Positions 18,274-26,866 of a stretch of 64,000 nucleotides of DNA are shown here, one piece after another. Under the pieces are notes generated by a model, which made no database searches, was not told the origin of the DNA, and was given only the letters and a program-made list of their open reading frames with translations. The stretch lies in assembly GCA_017934185.1 (NCBI GenBank), contig JAGBJY010000017.1, positions 1 through 64,000 on the forward strand. The letters are read 5' to 3'. Numbering within the stretch: position 1 is the stretch's first letter; the number at the start of each line of letters is the position of its first letter. The translations under genes and the position numbers were made by a program. This DNA is from Bacteroidales bacterium. GTDB lineage: Bacteria > Bacteroidota > Bacteroidia > Bacteroidales > UBA932.

Positions 18274-18837
18274 TCAGAATATGAACTGGAGGGCTACACG
18301 GGCATCGGGCAGAAGAAATGGCTTTTCTCCCTGCTCCACCACGGGGCCGCAGAGGGGGCAGCTATAGCGTTTGTATTTTTTATAGCCGCCCCACCCTCCG
18401 AAGCCCAGGTCCAGGTTTAGGAAAGTATTGAGCATGATGGAATAGCCTCCGTACACGCCGGCGCCAAAAGCGTCCCCTTCTTCGGTTTCCCTTTTGATGA
18501 CCCCTCCGGCATTGTACACGCTGTAGCGGAGGTCGCCGCCCGCCCACCAGCCGGAATAGACGTGCCAGGGCCACCAGCGGGCGCCTGCCCAGTAGGAATT
18601 CTGCCGCACTTGCCACTGTTTATCCTGATTGCCGGCACGGAAAGTCCAGGGATTGAGTTCCGCTCCCACATGCAGGGAAACGTGCTGGGCAACGGCCAGG
18701 GACGCCTCTGCGTTGAGGGTCCCAAAGGTGAACCAGTCAATGGCGTTGGTGCCCACGGACCAGCGCTGGGCACGGGCCTCGGGCGCCGTGAGCGCTGCCA
18801 GCGCCAGGAGAATTCCGAGAAGAGTAATTCGCTTCAT
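18274..18837 (-). CDS. DUF3575 outer-membrane protein of the fimbrial locus
   Basis: 187 aa. Cleavable signal MKRITLLGILLALAALTAPEARA followed by a small beta-barrel-like protein ending in aromatic residues (VALQFIF), typical of outer-membrane proteins. The starting strand WSVGTNAIDWFTFGTLNAE and the repeated Trp/Tyr-rich strands match DUF3575, a family found at the head of Bacteroidales fimbrial operons. It is 3 bp after the SSB-like gene and 7 bp before the OmpA-like gene. The biochemical role is unknown. Confidence 0.72.
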   Translation of the reverse strand: MKRITLLGILLALAALTAPEARAQRWSVGTNAIDWFTFGTLNAEASLAVAQHVSLHVGAELNPWTFRAGNQDKQWQVRQNSYWAGARWWPWHVYSGWWAGGDLRYSVYNAGGVIKRETEEGDAFGAGVYGGYSIMLNTFLNLDLGFGGWGGYKKYKRYSCPLCGPVVEQGEKPFLLPDARVALQFIF

Positions 18838-18840
18838 GGC

Positions 18841-19224
18841 TTAGTCCCGTTGAGGCTGCATTCTGTCGTTGTCGCGGGGGACCATCCTGACCGTACGGGC
18901 CAGGATCTCCGAGGTGCTGCGCTCTTCGTTTTCGGCCGTTGTATATTTGCGTACGCGTACCCGGCCAATCACTTCTATCCAGGCGCCCACCTGGATGGCG
19001 GACAACTCTACAATACCCTCCCTTCCGCTCCAGGCCGATACATTGAACCAGGTAGTCTCAATGGCGGGATTGCCTTCGCGGTCTACGGTGCCGTAGTCGG
19101 TTGCAACGGAGAAGTTGCAAACTTGCTTCCCTTTTACGTGGTTAACCTCCGAGCGGCCAACGATGCCCCTCAATCTCATTTCATTCATAAATTCCATGAC
19201 TGTGGCGTTTTTTAAGTTGAACAT
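18841..19224 (-). CDS. Single-stranded DNA-binding protein-like (OB fold)
   Basis: 127 aa; an internal ATG at 19197 could be the true start because RLRGIVG right after it fits an SSB N-terminus. An OB-fold pattern follows: CNFSVATDYG, ETTWFNVSAWSG and GAWIEVIGRVRVRKY correspond to the SSB beta strands. The usual acidic C-terminal tail is missing (it ends RMQPQRD), so binding to SSB partners may be lost. It is much shorter than housekeeping SSB and is probably a paralogue. It stands 3 bp upstream of the DUF3575 gene, so it may head the fimbrial operon; that link is unexplained. Confidence 0.7.
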   Translation of the reverse strand: MFNLKNATVMEFMNEMRLRGIVGRSEVNHVKGKQVCNFSVATDYGTVDREGNPAIETTWFNVSAWSGREGIVELSAIQVGAWIEVIGRVRVRKYTTAENEERSTSEILARTVRMVPRDNDRMQPQRD

Positions 19225-19357
19225 AAGGCCGATGACCTTATCGGCCCGGGTGCAAAGTAACAGCGGAAAAAAGGGGAGGGGACTCTTTTTTTCGCTGCCG
19301 GCTGCATTTTTTTATGTTTCAACTGCTTTTTGTGTGTTTCCACTGTGGTTTCAGGTG

Positions 19358-19402
19358 AAAAAACACGCATCGGTGGAATCTTTCAACCGATGCGTGTTTT
19401 TT
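19358..19402. terminator. Strong inverted repeat, possible bidirectional terminator
   Basis: A perfect 17-bp stem (19358-19374 and 19386-19402), with an A-run at one end, a T-run at the other and an 11-base loop. It lies in the 261-base gap between the divergent SSB-like and zinc-ribbon genes, where a terminator is not expected. The right arm contains TTTCAACCGATGC, which recurs at 19436 and, with one change, at 61123. Confidence 0.6.
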
Positions 19403-19409
19403 GTGGACC

Positions 19410-19471
19410 CTGTAAAACAGAAAAAATTTGGGGAATTTTTCAACCGATGCTTGGAATTGCGCGGGGCTTTG
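19410..19471 (+). repeat. Promoter-proximal repeat shared with the RAYT gene, copy 1
   Basis: Contains CTGTAAAAC (19410-19418), TTTTTCAACCGATGCTTG (19436-19453) and GCGCGGGGCTTTG (19459-19471). The same three blocks, in the same order, stand upstream of the transposase gene at 61107-61152. The TTG at 19451-19453 is about 20 bases before CATTTTTG (19474-19481), so the repeat supplies a possible -33 box. Confidence 0.55.
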
Positions 19472-19485
19472 TCCATTTTTGCGGC

Positions 19486-19911
19486 ATGCCGTACTTCCCT
19501 TTATATGACAATGCCTCCTTCTACTGCCTGGAATGTGGAACCCCGCTGGGTTACGGCCGGCACGACCGCAAGTTCTGCAGCGCCGCCTGCAAGAACCGGT
19601 ACCACAATGCCCGGCGCTACCCGGGCCTTGACAAAACGGTGGCGCGGGTCCTCAGAATTCTGGAAAGCAACCGGGAGGTCCTCTCCAAGCTGGTGCGCAT
19701 GGGCATTCACGACATAGACAGGCTCACCCTTCAGCACCTGGGCTTTCGCGCGGAGTACTCCACTTCTTTCCGCCTGGTGTCCCGCCGGCACCAGGTGTAC
19801 ACCTGCTTTGACTATACCTACGAACTGACCCCTTCCCGGGTGAGGCATATCTCCTGGATTTCTCCGGAGGAGGAAGCTCAGCGGGAAGGGGCCGGTAAGA
19901 AAAAGAAGTAA
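19486..19911 (+). CDS. Small zinc-ribbon protein
   Basis: 141 aa from the ATG at 19486; the longer frame from 19330 has no support. The N-terminus holds a four-Cys zinc ribbon: C-x2-C in FYCLECGTP and C-x3-C in KFCSAACKNRYHN, a pattern found in small Bacteroidota proteins of unknown function. A helical middle (VARVLRILESNREVLSKL) is followed by a basic C-terminal tail ending GKKKK. DNA or RNA binding is plausible but not shown. It stands alone, with a promoter-proximal sequence shared with the RAYT transposase gene. Confidence 0.6.
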   Translation: MPYFPLYDNASFYCLECGTPLGYGRHDRKFCSAACKNRYHNARRYPGLDKTVARVLRILESNREVLSKLVRMGIHDIDRLTLQHLGFRAEYSTSFRLVSRRHQVYTCFDYTYELTPSRVRHISWISPEEEAQREGAGKKKK

Positions 19912-19915
19912 CGGG

Positions 19916-21196
19916 CTACTGTTGGGCCGCTTTCTTCTGCGGGTCTTTGAACAGAATCCAGAACAGGATGCCTACCACAAAGGCGTAGCCGGCGAAAATG
20001 TACCAGGCGGTGGGCCAGTTGGTGGGCGTGTTGAAGACGTCACAGGCATCTACCACGGCGCCGGCGGCCAGCGTGCCGATGGTGGCGCCGAAACCGTTGG
20101 TCATCATCATGAACAGGCCCTGGGCGCTGGAACGGATGTCTGTGGTCGTGTTCTGGTCTACATAGAGGGAACCGGAGATGTTGAAGAAGTCAAAGGCCAT
20201 GCCGTATACGATGCAGCTGAGAACGAACAGGAGTACGCCGGGCATGGCAGGGTTTCCAAGGCCGAACAGACCGAAACGCAGGACCCATGCGAACATGGAG
20301 ATGAGCATTACTTTCTTGATGCCGAAACGCTTCATGAAGAAGGGAATGAGGAGGATGCACAAGGTCTCCGAGGCCTGGGAGATGGAAATGAGGGCGTTGG
20401 AGTTCTTCACGGCGAAGGCATCGGCATAGGCCGGATTGGCGGCGAAGGAACCCAGGAAAGTATTGGCGTAGCCGTTGGTGATCTGGAGGGAAGCGCCCAG
20501 GAGCATCGAGAAGATGAAGAAAATGGCGAACTGGCTGTCCTTGAAAAGGGAGAAGGCCTTGAGGCCGAAGGCATCGGCCAGGGACTCGTTCTTCTTGGTT
20601 TTGTCCACGGGGCAGGCTGGCATGGTGAGGGCGTAGCCGCAGAGGACGAGGGAGAGGATGCCGGAGGAAATGAGCTGCGTGTAGCTGTCCTGCAGGGCGA
20701 CGCCGCCGATGTGCAGAAAGTTCGTGAGCAGCATGCTGCAGATAAAACCTACTGTTCCGAATACGCGGATGGGCGGGAAATCCTTCACGGGATCCATGCC
20801 TTCCTTGCCCAGGGCGTTATAGGACACGGAATTCACGAGGGCGATGGTGGGCATGAAGAAGGCCACGCTGAGGCTGTAGAGGATGAACAGCGGGGCAAAC
20901 TGGACGTTGGCTCCGGCAGTCATGCAGTAGACGCCGGCCCCGGCCATGAACAGTCCGGCAAAGCCGTGGCACATGGAGAGCACCTTCTGGGCCTCCATCT
21001 TTTTATCGGCCACAATACCCATGAGGGTGGGCATGAAAATGGAAACGATGCCCTGCATGGCAAAGAACCATTTGATTTGGGAGCCCAGGCCGATGTTGCC
21101 CAGATAGCGGCCCAGGGAGGTAAGGTAGGCACCCCAGACGGCGAATTCCAGGAACAGCATGAAGATGAGCTTGAAGGTGATAGGTTTTAACTTCAT
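19916..21196 (-). CDS. Nucleoside:H+ symporter, NupG/XapB-like MFS transporter
   Basis: 426 aa, about twelve hydrophobic segments, inner membrane. The N-terminus FLEFAVWGAYLTSLGRYLG and the downstream QGIVSIFMPTLMGIVADK are characteristic of the nucleoside:H+ symporter (NHS) branch of the major facilitator superfamily. It probably imports nucleosides with protons for salvage; thymidine kinase occurs elsewhere in the window. It is monocistronic and divergent from tgt, with a clear minus-strand promoter box at 21235-21242. It runs convergent with the zinc-ribbon gene, 4 bp apart. Confidence 0.88.
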   Translation of the reverse strand: MKLKPITFKLIFMLFLEFAVWGAYLTSLGRYLGNIGLGSQIKWFFAMQGIVSIFMPTLMGIVADKKMEAQKVLSMCHGFAGLFMAGAGVYCMTAGANVQFAPLFILYSLSVAFFMPTIALVNSVSYNALGKEGMDPVKDFPPIRVFGTVGFICSMLLTNFLHIGGVALQDSYTQLISSGILSLVLCGYALTMPACPVDKTKKNESLADAFGLKAFSLFKDSQFAIFFIFSMLLGASLQITNGYANTFLGSFAANPAYADAFAVKNSNALISISQASETLCILLIPFFMKRFGIKKVMLISMFAWVLRFGLFGLGNPAMPGVLLFVLSCIVYGMAFDFFNISGSLYVDQNTTTDIRSSAQGLFMMMTNGFGATIGTLAAGAVVDACDVFNTPTNWPTAWYIFAGYAFVVGILFWILFKDPQKKAAQQ

Positions 21197-21234
21197 ATCA
21201 GTGTGTTTTAGTAGTTATTGGCAATGCTATCGTA

Positions 21235-21242
21235 CAAATATA
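21235..21242 (-). promoter_or_regulatory. Promoter -7 box for the nucleoside symporter
   Basis: TATATTTG on the minus strand matches TAnnTTTG, about 39 bases upstream of the ATG at 21196. Confidence 0.5.
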
Positions 21243-21254
21243 GGAATTTTTGCG

Positions 21255-21262
21255 TATTTTTG
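21255..21262 (+). promoter_or_regulatory. Promoter -7 box for the tgt operon
   Basis: TATTTTTG matches TAnnTTTG, 18 bases upstream of the tgt ATG at 21281. Confidence 0.5.
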
Positions 21263-21280
21263 CACTATAAAAGCATATCA

Positions 21281-22423
21281 ATGTTCAAATTTGTCCGTAC
21301 CGCCCTCGATCCTGCTTCCGCCGCCCGTGCGGGCGTCATTTCCACCGACCATGGGGACATCCAGACCCCCATCTTCATGCCGGTGGGAACGGTGGGTTCG
21401 GTAAAAGGCGTATACCACCGGGACCTCAAGGCCGATATCGGCGCCCAAATCATCCTGGGCAATACTTATCACCTTTACCTCCGTCCCGGTCTGGACACCC
21501 TGTACCAGGCCGGCGGTTTGCACCGGTTCGAGCATTGGGACGGCCCCATCCTCACGGACAGCGGCGGTTTCCAGATTTTCTCCCTGGCTCCCATCCGCAA
21601 ACTCACGGAGGAAGGCTGCCGTTTCGCTTCGCACATTGACGGAAGCCGCCACACCTTTACCCCGGAGAACAACGTGGACACCCAGCGCATCATTGGGGCC
21701 GATATCATCATGGCCCTGGACGAATGCTGTCCGGGGGATGCCGATGAGCGCTATGCCGCCAAATCGCTCCGGCTCACGCAGGGATGGCTGGAACGCTTTG
21801 CCCGCCACTTTGATGAAACGGAGCCCCTGTACGGCTATTCGCAGGTGATGTTTCCCATCATCCAGGGCTGCGTGTATCCGGAGCTGCGCCGAAGAGCCGT
21901 GGAGCATGCCCTCACCCTGGACAATGCTAACCGAGGCGGCTATGCCGTAGGCGGTCTGGCGGTAGGAGAGCCCACGGAAAAGATGTACGAGATGCTGGAG
22001 GTCACCTGCCCGCTGCTGCCGCAGGACAAACCCCGTTACCTCATGGGGGTAGGTACGCCGGCCAACATCCTGGAGGGCATTGCCCGGGGCATCGATATGT
22101 TTGACTGCGTGATGCCCACCCGCAACGGCCGCAACGGCATGCTCTTCACCTGGAACGGCATCATGAACATGCGAAACGCCAAGTGGACGGACGATTTTAC
22201 CCCGCTGGACCCTTCCGGCACCTCTTTCGTGGACAGCTATTACACCAAGGCCTATCTCCATCACCTGTTTATTGCCAAGGAGATGTTTGCCGCCATGGTG
22301 GCCACGGAGCACAACCTGGCTTTCTATCTGGACCTGGTGCGCCAGGCCCGCCTCCATATTGAGGCCGGCGATTTCCTGGCCTGGAAAAACGCCACCGTCC
22401 CTAAACTGATGCAAAGGCTATGA
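21281..22423 (+). CDS. tgt: Queuine tRNA-ribosyltransferase
   Basis: 380 aa from ATG 21281. The enzyme exchanges guanine-34 for a queuine precursor in tRNAs with GUN anticodons. Conserved blocks are LGNTYHLYLRPG, LTDSGGFQIFSL, MALDECCPG and GGLAVGEP. The usual C-terminal zinc site (C-x-C-x2-C ... H) is altered: where the Cys triad should be, the sequence is DPSGTSFVDSYYTKAYLHHL, with no Cys but the His retained. The fold may be held without zinc. The stop overlaps the next start (ATGA), heading tgt-lptG-dut-murF. Confidence 0.93.
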   Translation: MFKFVRTALDPASAARAGVISTDHGDIQTPIFMPVGTVGSVKGVYHRDLKADIGAQIILGNTYHLYLRPGLDTLYQAGGLHRFEHWDGPILTDSGGFQIFSLAPIRKLTEEGCRFASHIDGSRHTFTPENNVDTQRIIGADIIMALDECCPGDADERYAAKSLRLTQGWLERFARHFDETEPLYGYSQVMFPIIQGCVYPELRRRAVEHALTLDNANRGGYAVGGLAVGEPTEKMYEMLEVTCPLLPQDKPRYLMGVGTPANILEGIARGIDMFDCVMPTRNGRNGMLFTWNGIMNMRNAKWTDDFTPLDPSGTSFVDSYYTKAYLHHLFIAKEMFAAMVATEHNLAFYLDLVRQARLHIEAGDFLAWKNATVPKLMQRL

Positions 22424-23514
22424 AACTGAGGGGATTGCAAAGACTGGACTGGTACATTATCCGGAAGTTCCTGGTGACATTTTTCGTTGCCCTGGCTTTC
22501 CTGTCCCTCCTGATTGTCATTTTTGACATCAGTGAAAAAATCGACGACTTCGTGCGCAAGGAAGCCCCCCTCCACGCCATTGTTTTCGATTATTACCTGA
22601 ACTGGATTCCCTACTTCCTGAACCAGTATTCACCCATGTTCGTGTTCCTGACGGTGATTCTGTTCACGTCCAAGATGACGCAGGATTCGGAGGTGGTGGC
22701 CATCCTTTCCAGCGGCATCAGTTATCACCGCCTGGTGGTGCCGTACCTGCTGTCGGCCCTGTTCATTGCCTTCCTGTCCCTGAATCTGGGCATGTGGGTC
22801 CTGCCCCATGCCAATGCCACACGGGTACAGTTTGAGCAGAAGTACAATTCCCACCGCAAGGTGCACATGGGCCACGACATGCATTACAAGCTGGAGGACG
22901 ACCATTTTGTGTACATCGAGAGCTTCAGCGCCTACAACAATACGGCCTACAATTTCACGCTGGAGGATCTTTCGGAGGGAAGGCTCAAGTCCAAGATAAC
23001 GGCCGAATCGGCTCAGTATGATACACTTACGGGAAAATGGCGGCTTCGGAACTGGTTTATTCGTGACTACGACGAAGGGATGACGGACCATATCCGTTCC
23101 GGACGGCAGATGGATACAGTGCTCAGCCTCACGCGCGACGACTTTTTCCGGAACCGCTACACCATCCAGGAACTGAACCAGAAAGAGCTGGAAGAACTCA
23201 TTGACACGCAGATTATGCGCGGGGACGCTTCCGTGAACATGACCCAGATTGAAAAGCACAACCGTTATACGCTTCCTTTCTCGGCCATCATCCTCACCAT
23301 CATCGGCCTGTCGCTTTGTACGCGCAAGCGGCGGGGCGGAATGGGACTGAATCTGGCGGCCGGCCTGGCGCTGGGCTTCTCTTACATCCTGTTCATGCAG
23401 TTCAGCGAGATGTTTGTCATTACGGATACCCTGCCGGCCTACATAGCCATCTGGCTGCCCAATTATATTTATACCGTCATTGCCATCGTGCTGTATATAA
23501 GAGCCTGTAAATAA
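22420..23514 (+). CDS. LptF/LptG-type lipopolysaccharide export permease
   Basis: 364 aa. Hydrophobic segments occur at both ends (FFVALAFLSLLIVIFDIS near 20; FSAIILTIIGLSLCTRKRRGG and two further segments after residue 285), with a large periplasmic beta domain between, the YjgP/YjgQ layout. With LptB and LptC this permease pulls LPS from the inner membrane into the periplasmic bridge. Whether it is LptF or LptG cannot be decided from one gene. It starts within the tgt stop (ATGA), and dut follows directly. Confidence 0.88.
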   Translation: MKLRGLQRLDWYIIRKFLVTFFVALAFLSLLIVIFDISEKIDDFVRKEAPLHAIVFDYYLNWIPYFLNQYSPMFVFLTVILFTSKMTQDSEVVAILSSGISYHRLVVPYLLSALFIAFLSLNLGMWVLPHANATRVQFEQKYNSHRKVHMGHDMHYKLEDDHFVYIESFSAYNNTAYNFTLEDLSEGRLKSKITAESAQYDTLTGKWRLRNWFIRDYDEGMTDHIRSGRQMDTVLSLTRDDFFRNRYTIQELNQKELEELIDTQIMRGDASVNMTQIEKHNRYTLPFSAIILTIIGLSLCTRKRRGGMGLNLAAGLALGFSYILFMQFSEMFVITDTLPAYIAIWLPNYIYTVIAIVLYIRACK

Positions 23515-23946
23515 ATGAAAATCAAGATTGTAAATCATTCCCCCTATCCTTGTCCCTCTTATGCTACGGAGTTGTCGGCGGGCGTGGACCTGAAGGCCTG
23601 CCTGGAGGCACCGGTGGTGCTTGAGCCGCTGCAGCGGATGCTGGTCCCCACCGGGCTGTTCATCGCCCTTCCTGCCGGCTATGAAGCGCAGGTCCGTCCC
23701 CGGAGCGGGCTGGCCATCAAGCACGGCATCACCGTCCTCAATTCGCCCGGCACCGTTGATGCCGATTACCGCGGGGAAATCAAAGTAATCCTGGTGAACC
23801 TTTCCCAGGAGCCTTTCCAGATTGTCCCCGGTGAACGCATTGCCCAGATGGTCATTGCTCGGCACGAGCAGGCCCAGTGGGAGCAGGTGGAAGTTTTAGA
23901 GGAAACCACCCGGGGCGCGGGCGGTTTTGGAAGCACAGGAAAATAA
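23515..23946 (+). CDS. dut: Deoxyuridine 5'-triphosphate nucleotidohydrolase (dUTPase)
   Basis: 143 aa, the normal size for a trimeric dUTPase. Motifs in order: AGVDLKA (motif 1), [10 protein letters not shown] (2), [13 protein letters not shown] (3, with the catalytic Asp and uracil-binding Tyr region), GERIAQMV (4) and the C-terminal glycine-rich [10 protein letters not shown] (5). It hydrolyses dUTP to dUMP, keeping uracil out of DNA. It begins directly after the lptG-like stop and shares one base with the murF start (TAATG). Confidence 0.95.
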   Translation: MKIKIVNHSPYPCPSYATELSAGVDLKACLEAPVVLEPLQRMLVPTGLFIALPAGYEAQVRPRSGLAIKHGITVLNSPGTVDADYRGEIKVILVNLSQEPFQIVPGERIAQMVIARHEQAQWEQVEVLEETTRGAGGFGSTGK

Positions 23947-25211
23947 TGGAAATCAGCAACTTATACCAAATCTTCAAGTCGTCTGCCGGTGTGAACACCG
24001 ACACCCGCACCCTCCGTGAAAACCAGCTCTTCGTTGCCCTCAAGGGAGAAAACTTTGACGGCAATGCCTTTGCGCTTCAGGCACTGGAAGCGGGCGCCTG
24101 CTGTGCCGTTGTCAGCGATACCGTTGAGGCCGACGACCCTCGTCTGGTGAAAGTCCCAGACACCCTCAAAACCCTGCAGGAGTTGGCCGCCTATCACCGG
24201 CAGCAGCTGGATATCCCTGTCATCGGCCTTACCGGCACCAACGGGAAAACCACCACCAAAGAGCTCATCCGGACGGCACTGGCGGCCAAATACCGCGTAT
24301 ATGCCACGGAAGGCAACCTGAACAATGACATCGGTGTGCCGCTTACGGTGCTCCGGATAGGAGCGGATGCCCAGCTGGCCATTGTGGAAATGGGAGCCAG
24401 CCATCCCGAAGACTTGAAACCCCTCCTGGCGGTGGCGCAGCCCACGCACGGGCTCATTACCAATGTGGGAAAGGCCCATCTGCTGGGCTTCGGCAGCTTT
24501 GAAGGCGTAAACCACGCCAAAGGCCTCCTCTACGACTACCTCAAGGAGCACGACGGGGTGGCTTTTGCCAATGCCGATGACCCTGTGCTCCAGGAAATGC
24601 TCTGGGAGCGCGGGATGAGCCGCATTCCTTACGGGATGGACGGGGTAACCGTAGTTCCCGCCACCCCTGAGGAGCCTTTCCTTACCCTCCAATGGGAAGA
24701 CAAAACGCTTAAAACCCACCTTGTAGGCGCCTACAATGCCGCCAATATCATGGCGGCCCTCCGCCTGGCCTGGTTCTTCGCTGTCCCGGAGGCCGATGCC
24801 TTCACGGCTCTTGCCGCCTACGTACCTTCCAATAACCGCTCCCAGCTGGTGAAGACCGGGCGGAATACGCTCATTGTAGACGCTTACAACGCCAATCCCT
24901 CCTCCATGGCAGTGGCCCTTGACAACCTGGCCCTCAGCGAAGGCCGAAAGGTGGCCCTGCTGGGTGAGATGCGGGAACTGGGCGCAGAGGCTGCTGTAGA
25001 GCACAAGAGAATTGTGGCGCGCCTCCAGGGCCTGGAGGCCTGTCTGGTGGGACAGGAATTTGCAAAAGCGGCCGAAGGAAGTGGCATACCGGTGTTTGAA
25101 AGCTCCGATGCCCTGGCCGCCTATCTGCAGGAGCATCCGCTTTCCGGCTGCACCATTTTGGTGAAAGGCTCCCGCGGAACCCGTATGGAGAAGGTTATAG
25201 CTTCGCTTTAA
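23946..25211 (+). CDS. murF: UDP-MurNAc-tripeptide:D-Ala-D-Ala ligase
   Basis: 421 aa from ATG 23946. N-terminal MurF-type domain (SSAGVNTDTRTLRENQLFVA), ATP loop GLTGTNGKTTTKEL near residue 98, NNDIGVPLTVLR and MGASHPEDL in the central domain, and a C-terminal domain with VDAYNANPSSM. It adds D-Ala-D-Ala to the UDP-MurNAc-tripeptide in the last cytosolic step of the muropeptide precursor. It is the last gene of the tgt-lptG-dut-murF run and overlaps the convergent PAP2 gene by 17 bp. Confidence 0.94.
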   Translation: MEISNLYQIFKSSAGVNTDTRTLRENQLFVALKGENFDGNAFALQALEAGACCAVVSDTVEADDPRLVKVPDTLKTLQELAAYHRQQLDIPVIGLTGTNGKTTTKELIRTALAAKYRVYATEGNLNNDIGVPLTVLRIGADAQLAIVEMGASHPEDLKPLLAVAQPTHGLITNVGKAHLLGFGSFEGVNHAKGLLYDYLKEHDGVAFANADDPVLQEMLWERGMSRIPYGMDGVTVVPATPEEPFLTLQWEDKTLKTHLVGAYNAANIMAALRLAWFFAVPEADAFTALAAYVPSNNRSQLVKTGRNTLIVDAYNANPSSMAVALDNLALSEGRKVALLGEMRELGAEAAVEHKRIVARLQGLEACLVGQEFAKAAEGSGIPVFESSDALAAYLQEHPLSGCTILVKGSRGTRMEKVIASL

Positions 25212-25788
25212 CGATAATCCATCGGCTCAGAAGCGCCATTCCATAGCCTACGGCCAGGCCGAAAACGGTGCCCACCAGAACATCGCCCAGGAAATGGGCG
25301 CCCAGCACAATGCGGCTCAGCGCAATGAGCGTGGCCCAGATGAAGATGATCCAATCCCAGACCTTATAGGAATGGTGCGGATCATTTTTTTTGAAGGCCT
25401 GTGAGGTGAAGACGGCAAAGGCGAAGCAGTTGCTGGCGTGACCGGAAAAGAAGCCATAAAGGGACCCCAAGACCCCGCCCGGCAAGCGAATGCCTCCGTC
25501 CAGCATCCACTGCGTGTGGCAAGGCCTCAGCCGCATCACGCCTTCTTTGATATGGTAGGAAATCTGGTCGGTCAGGACAATGGTGATGGCGATGGCGGCC
25601 ACCAGGGTGAGGGCTTTCTTCCAGCCCAGCCGCCAGAACATATACACAATGACCAGGCCGTAAAAGGGGAACCAGACTCTGACTCCGGAGATGAAAAGCC
25701 AGAACGGGTCCAGGAAAGAAGGATTGTGGACATTGAGCCAGAGGCTTGCCTGCTGGTCCAGTTGTATCAGTTGTTCAAGGAAGTTCAT
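25195..25788 (-). CDS. PAP2-family membrane phosphatase
   Basis: 197 aa from the ATG at 25788, chosen because it overlaps the obg stop as ATGA. About five or six membrane segments. All three phosphatase motifs are present: KEGVMRLRP (motif 1), FSGHAS (2, with Phe in place of the common Pro) and [12 protein letters not shown] (3). Members dephosphorylate undecaprenyl pyrophosphate, phosphatidylglycerol phosphate or other lipid phosphates. The neighbour obg does not reveal the substrate, but a role in recycling undecaprenyl pyrophosphate is a reasonable guess. Confidence 0.85.
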   Translation of the reverse strand: MNFLEQLIQLDQQASLWLNVHNPSFLDPFWLFISGVRVWFPFYGLVIVYMFWRLGWKKALTLVAAIAITIVLTDQISYHIKEGVMRLRPCHTQWMLDGGIRLPGGVLGSLYGFFSGHASNCFAFAVFTSQAFKKNDPHHSYKVWDWIIFIWATLIALSRIVLGAHFLGDVLVGTVFGLAVGYGMALLSRWIIVKAKL

Positions 25789-26777
25789 CGGGTCAAGGCT
25801 TTCCAAAGTTGCTCTTTCAATTCATCCAGGCCGGTTCCGGCTACGGAAGAGATGAAAACGTGCGGGATATCGGAGGGCAGTTTCTTCTCCATCCGGGCTC
25901 TCTGCTTGTCGTCAATGAGGTCGGTTTTGGTGACGGCCAGCACGCGGTCTTTCACCAGCAGTTCCGGGTTGTACTCTTCCAGCTCGTTCAGCAGAATCCG
26001 GTAGCCTTTGCTCACATCCTTCTCGTCGGCCGACACCATGAAAAGGAGCACGCTGTTGCGCTCAATATGGCGAAGGAAGCGCATGCCGATGCCTTTTCCT
26101 TCATGGGCGCCCTCGATGATGCCGGGGATGTCGGCCATCACGAAGGAACGGTCGTCGTAGTAGCGCACGATGCCCAGGTTGGGCTCCAGCGTGGTGAAGG
26201 CGTAGCCGGCAATTTTGGGTTTGGCCGATGTGATGGCCGCCAGCAGGGTGCTTTTCCCGGCGTTGGGGAAACCCACAAGGCCCACGTCGGCCAGCACTTT
26301 CAGTTCCAGGATGAACCAGCCTTCCTGGCCCTCTTCTCCGGGCTGGGCATAACGGGGCGTCTGGTTGGTGGGGCTTTTGAAATGGTTGTTGCCCCAGCCC
26401 CCGCGGCCGCCGCGGCACAGGATGTATTCCTGTCCGGGCTCCACCAGTTCGGTGATCACTTCTTCGGTTTCGGCATCTTTCACCACAACGCCCTGCGGCA
26501 CTTCCAGGACGATGTCGGCCCCGTTCTTGCCTTTTTTCAAGGCTTCGGCCCCGGCGGTGCCATGGTCGGCGCGTACCACCTTGCGGTAGCGGAGGTGAAT
26601 GAGGGTCCAGAGCTGCGGATTCACGCGAAGGATGATGTGTCCGCCGCGCCCGCCGTCGCCGCCGTCCGGCCCGCCCTTAGGGACGTATTTGGCCCGGTGC
26701 AGGTGTGCGCTGCCCGCTCCGCCATGTCCGCTGGCGCAGAACAGGCGAACATAATCGATGAAGTTACTTTCTGCCAT
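25785..26777 (-). CDS. obg: Obg-family GTPase
   Basis: 330 aa. The N-terminal glycine-rich Obg fold ([28 protein letters not shown]) is followed by the G domain with GFPNAGKST (G1), [10 protein letters not shown] (G3) and TKTDL (G4). The protein works in late 50S subunit assembly and in growth and stress control. It stops right after the G domain, so it lacks the C-terminal OCT domain of the E. coli-type protein. Its stop overlaps the PAP2 start. Confidence 0.92.
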   Translation of the reverse strand: MAESNFIDYVRLFCASGHGGAGSAHLHRAKYVPKGGPDGGDGGRGGHIILRVNPQLWTLIHLRYRKVVRADHGTAGAEALKKGKNGADIVLEVPQGVVVKDAETEEVITELVEPGQEYILCRGGRGGWGNNHFKSPTNQTPRYAQPGEEGQEGWFILELKVLADVGLVGFPNAGKSTLLAAITSAKPKIAGYAFTTLEPNLGIVRYYDDRSFVMADIPGIIEGAHEGKGIGMRFLRHIERNSVLLFMVSADEKDVSKGYRILLNELEEYNPELLVKDRVLAVTKTDLIDDKQRARMEKKLPSDIPHVFISSVAGTGLDELKEQLWKALTR

Positions 26778-26854
26778 AATGTTGCAAATATACGCATTTT
26801 TTAGATATGGATTGCTGCAGGCAAAAGCATGTAGTATTTTCCAAGAATAATTGC

Positions 26855-26862
26855 TATCTTTG
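26855..26862 (+). promoter_or_regulatory. Promoter -7 box before the ureohydrolase-like gene and gcv operon
   Basis: An exact TATCTTTG ends 4 bases before the ATG at 26867, predicting a leaderless or nearly leaderless transcript. It is the only clear promoter before the following five or more plus-strand genes. I saw no glycine riboswitch motif in the 89-base gap. Confidence 0.6.
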
Positions 26863-26866
26863 AAAG

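Noticed and set aside
19922..21190. Long plus-strand reading frame (422 codons) antisense to the nucleoside symporter
   Set aside because: Low-complexity His/Gly/Glu-rich translation mirroring the transporter codons; the minus-strand product is a clear MFS protein.
21278..22414. Minus-strand reading frame opposite tgt
   Set aside because: Shadow of a strongly conserved gene; the translation has no domain features.
22630..25136. Two minus-strand reading frames opposite lptG, dut and murF
   Set aside because: Antisense to conserved genes and without recognisable motifs.
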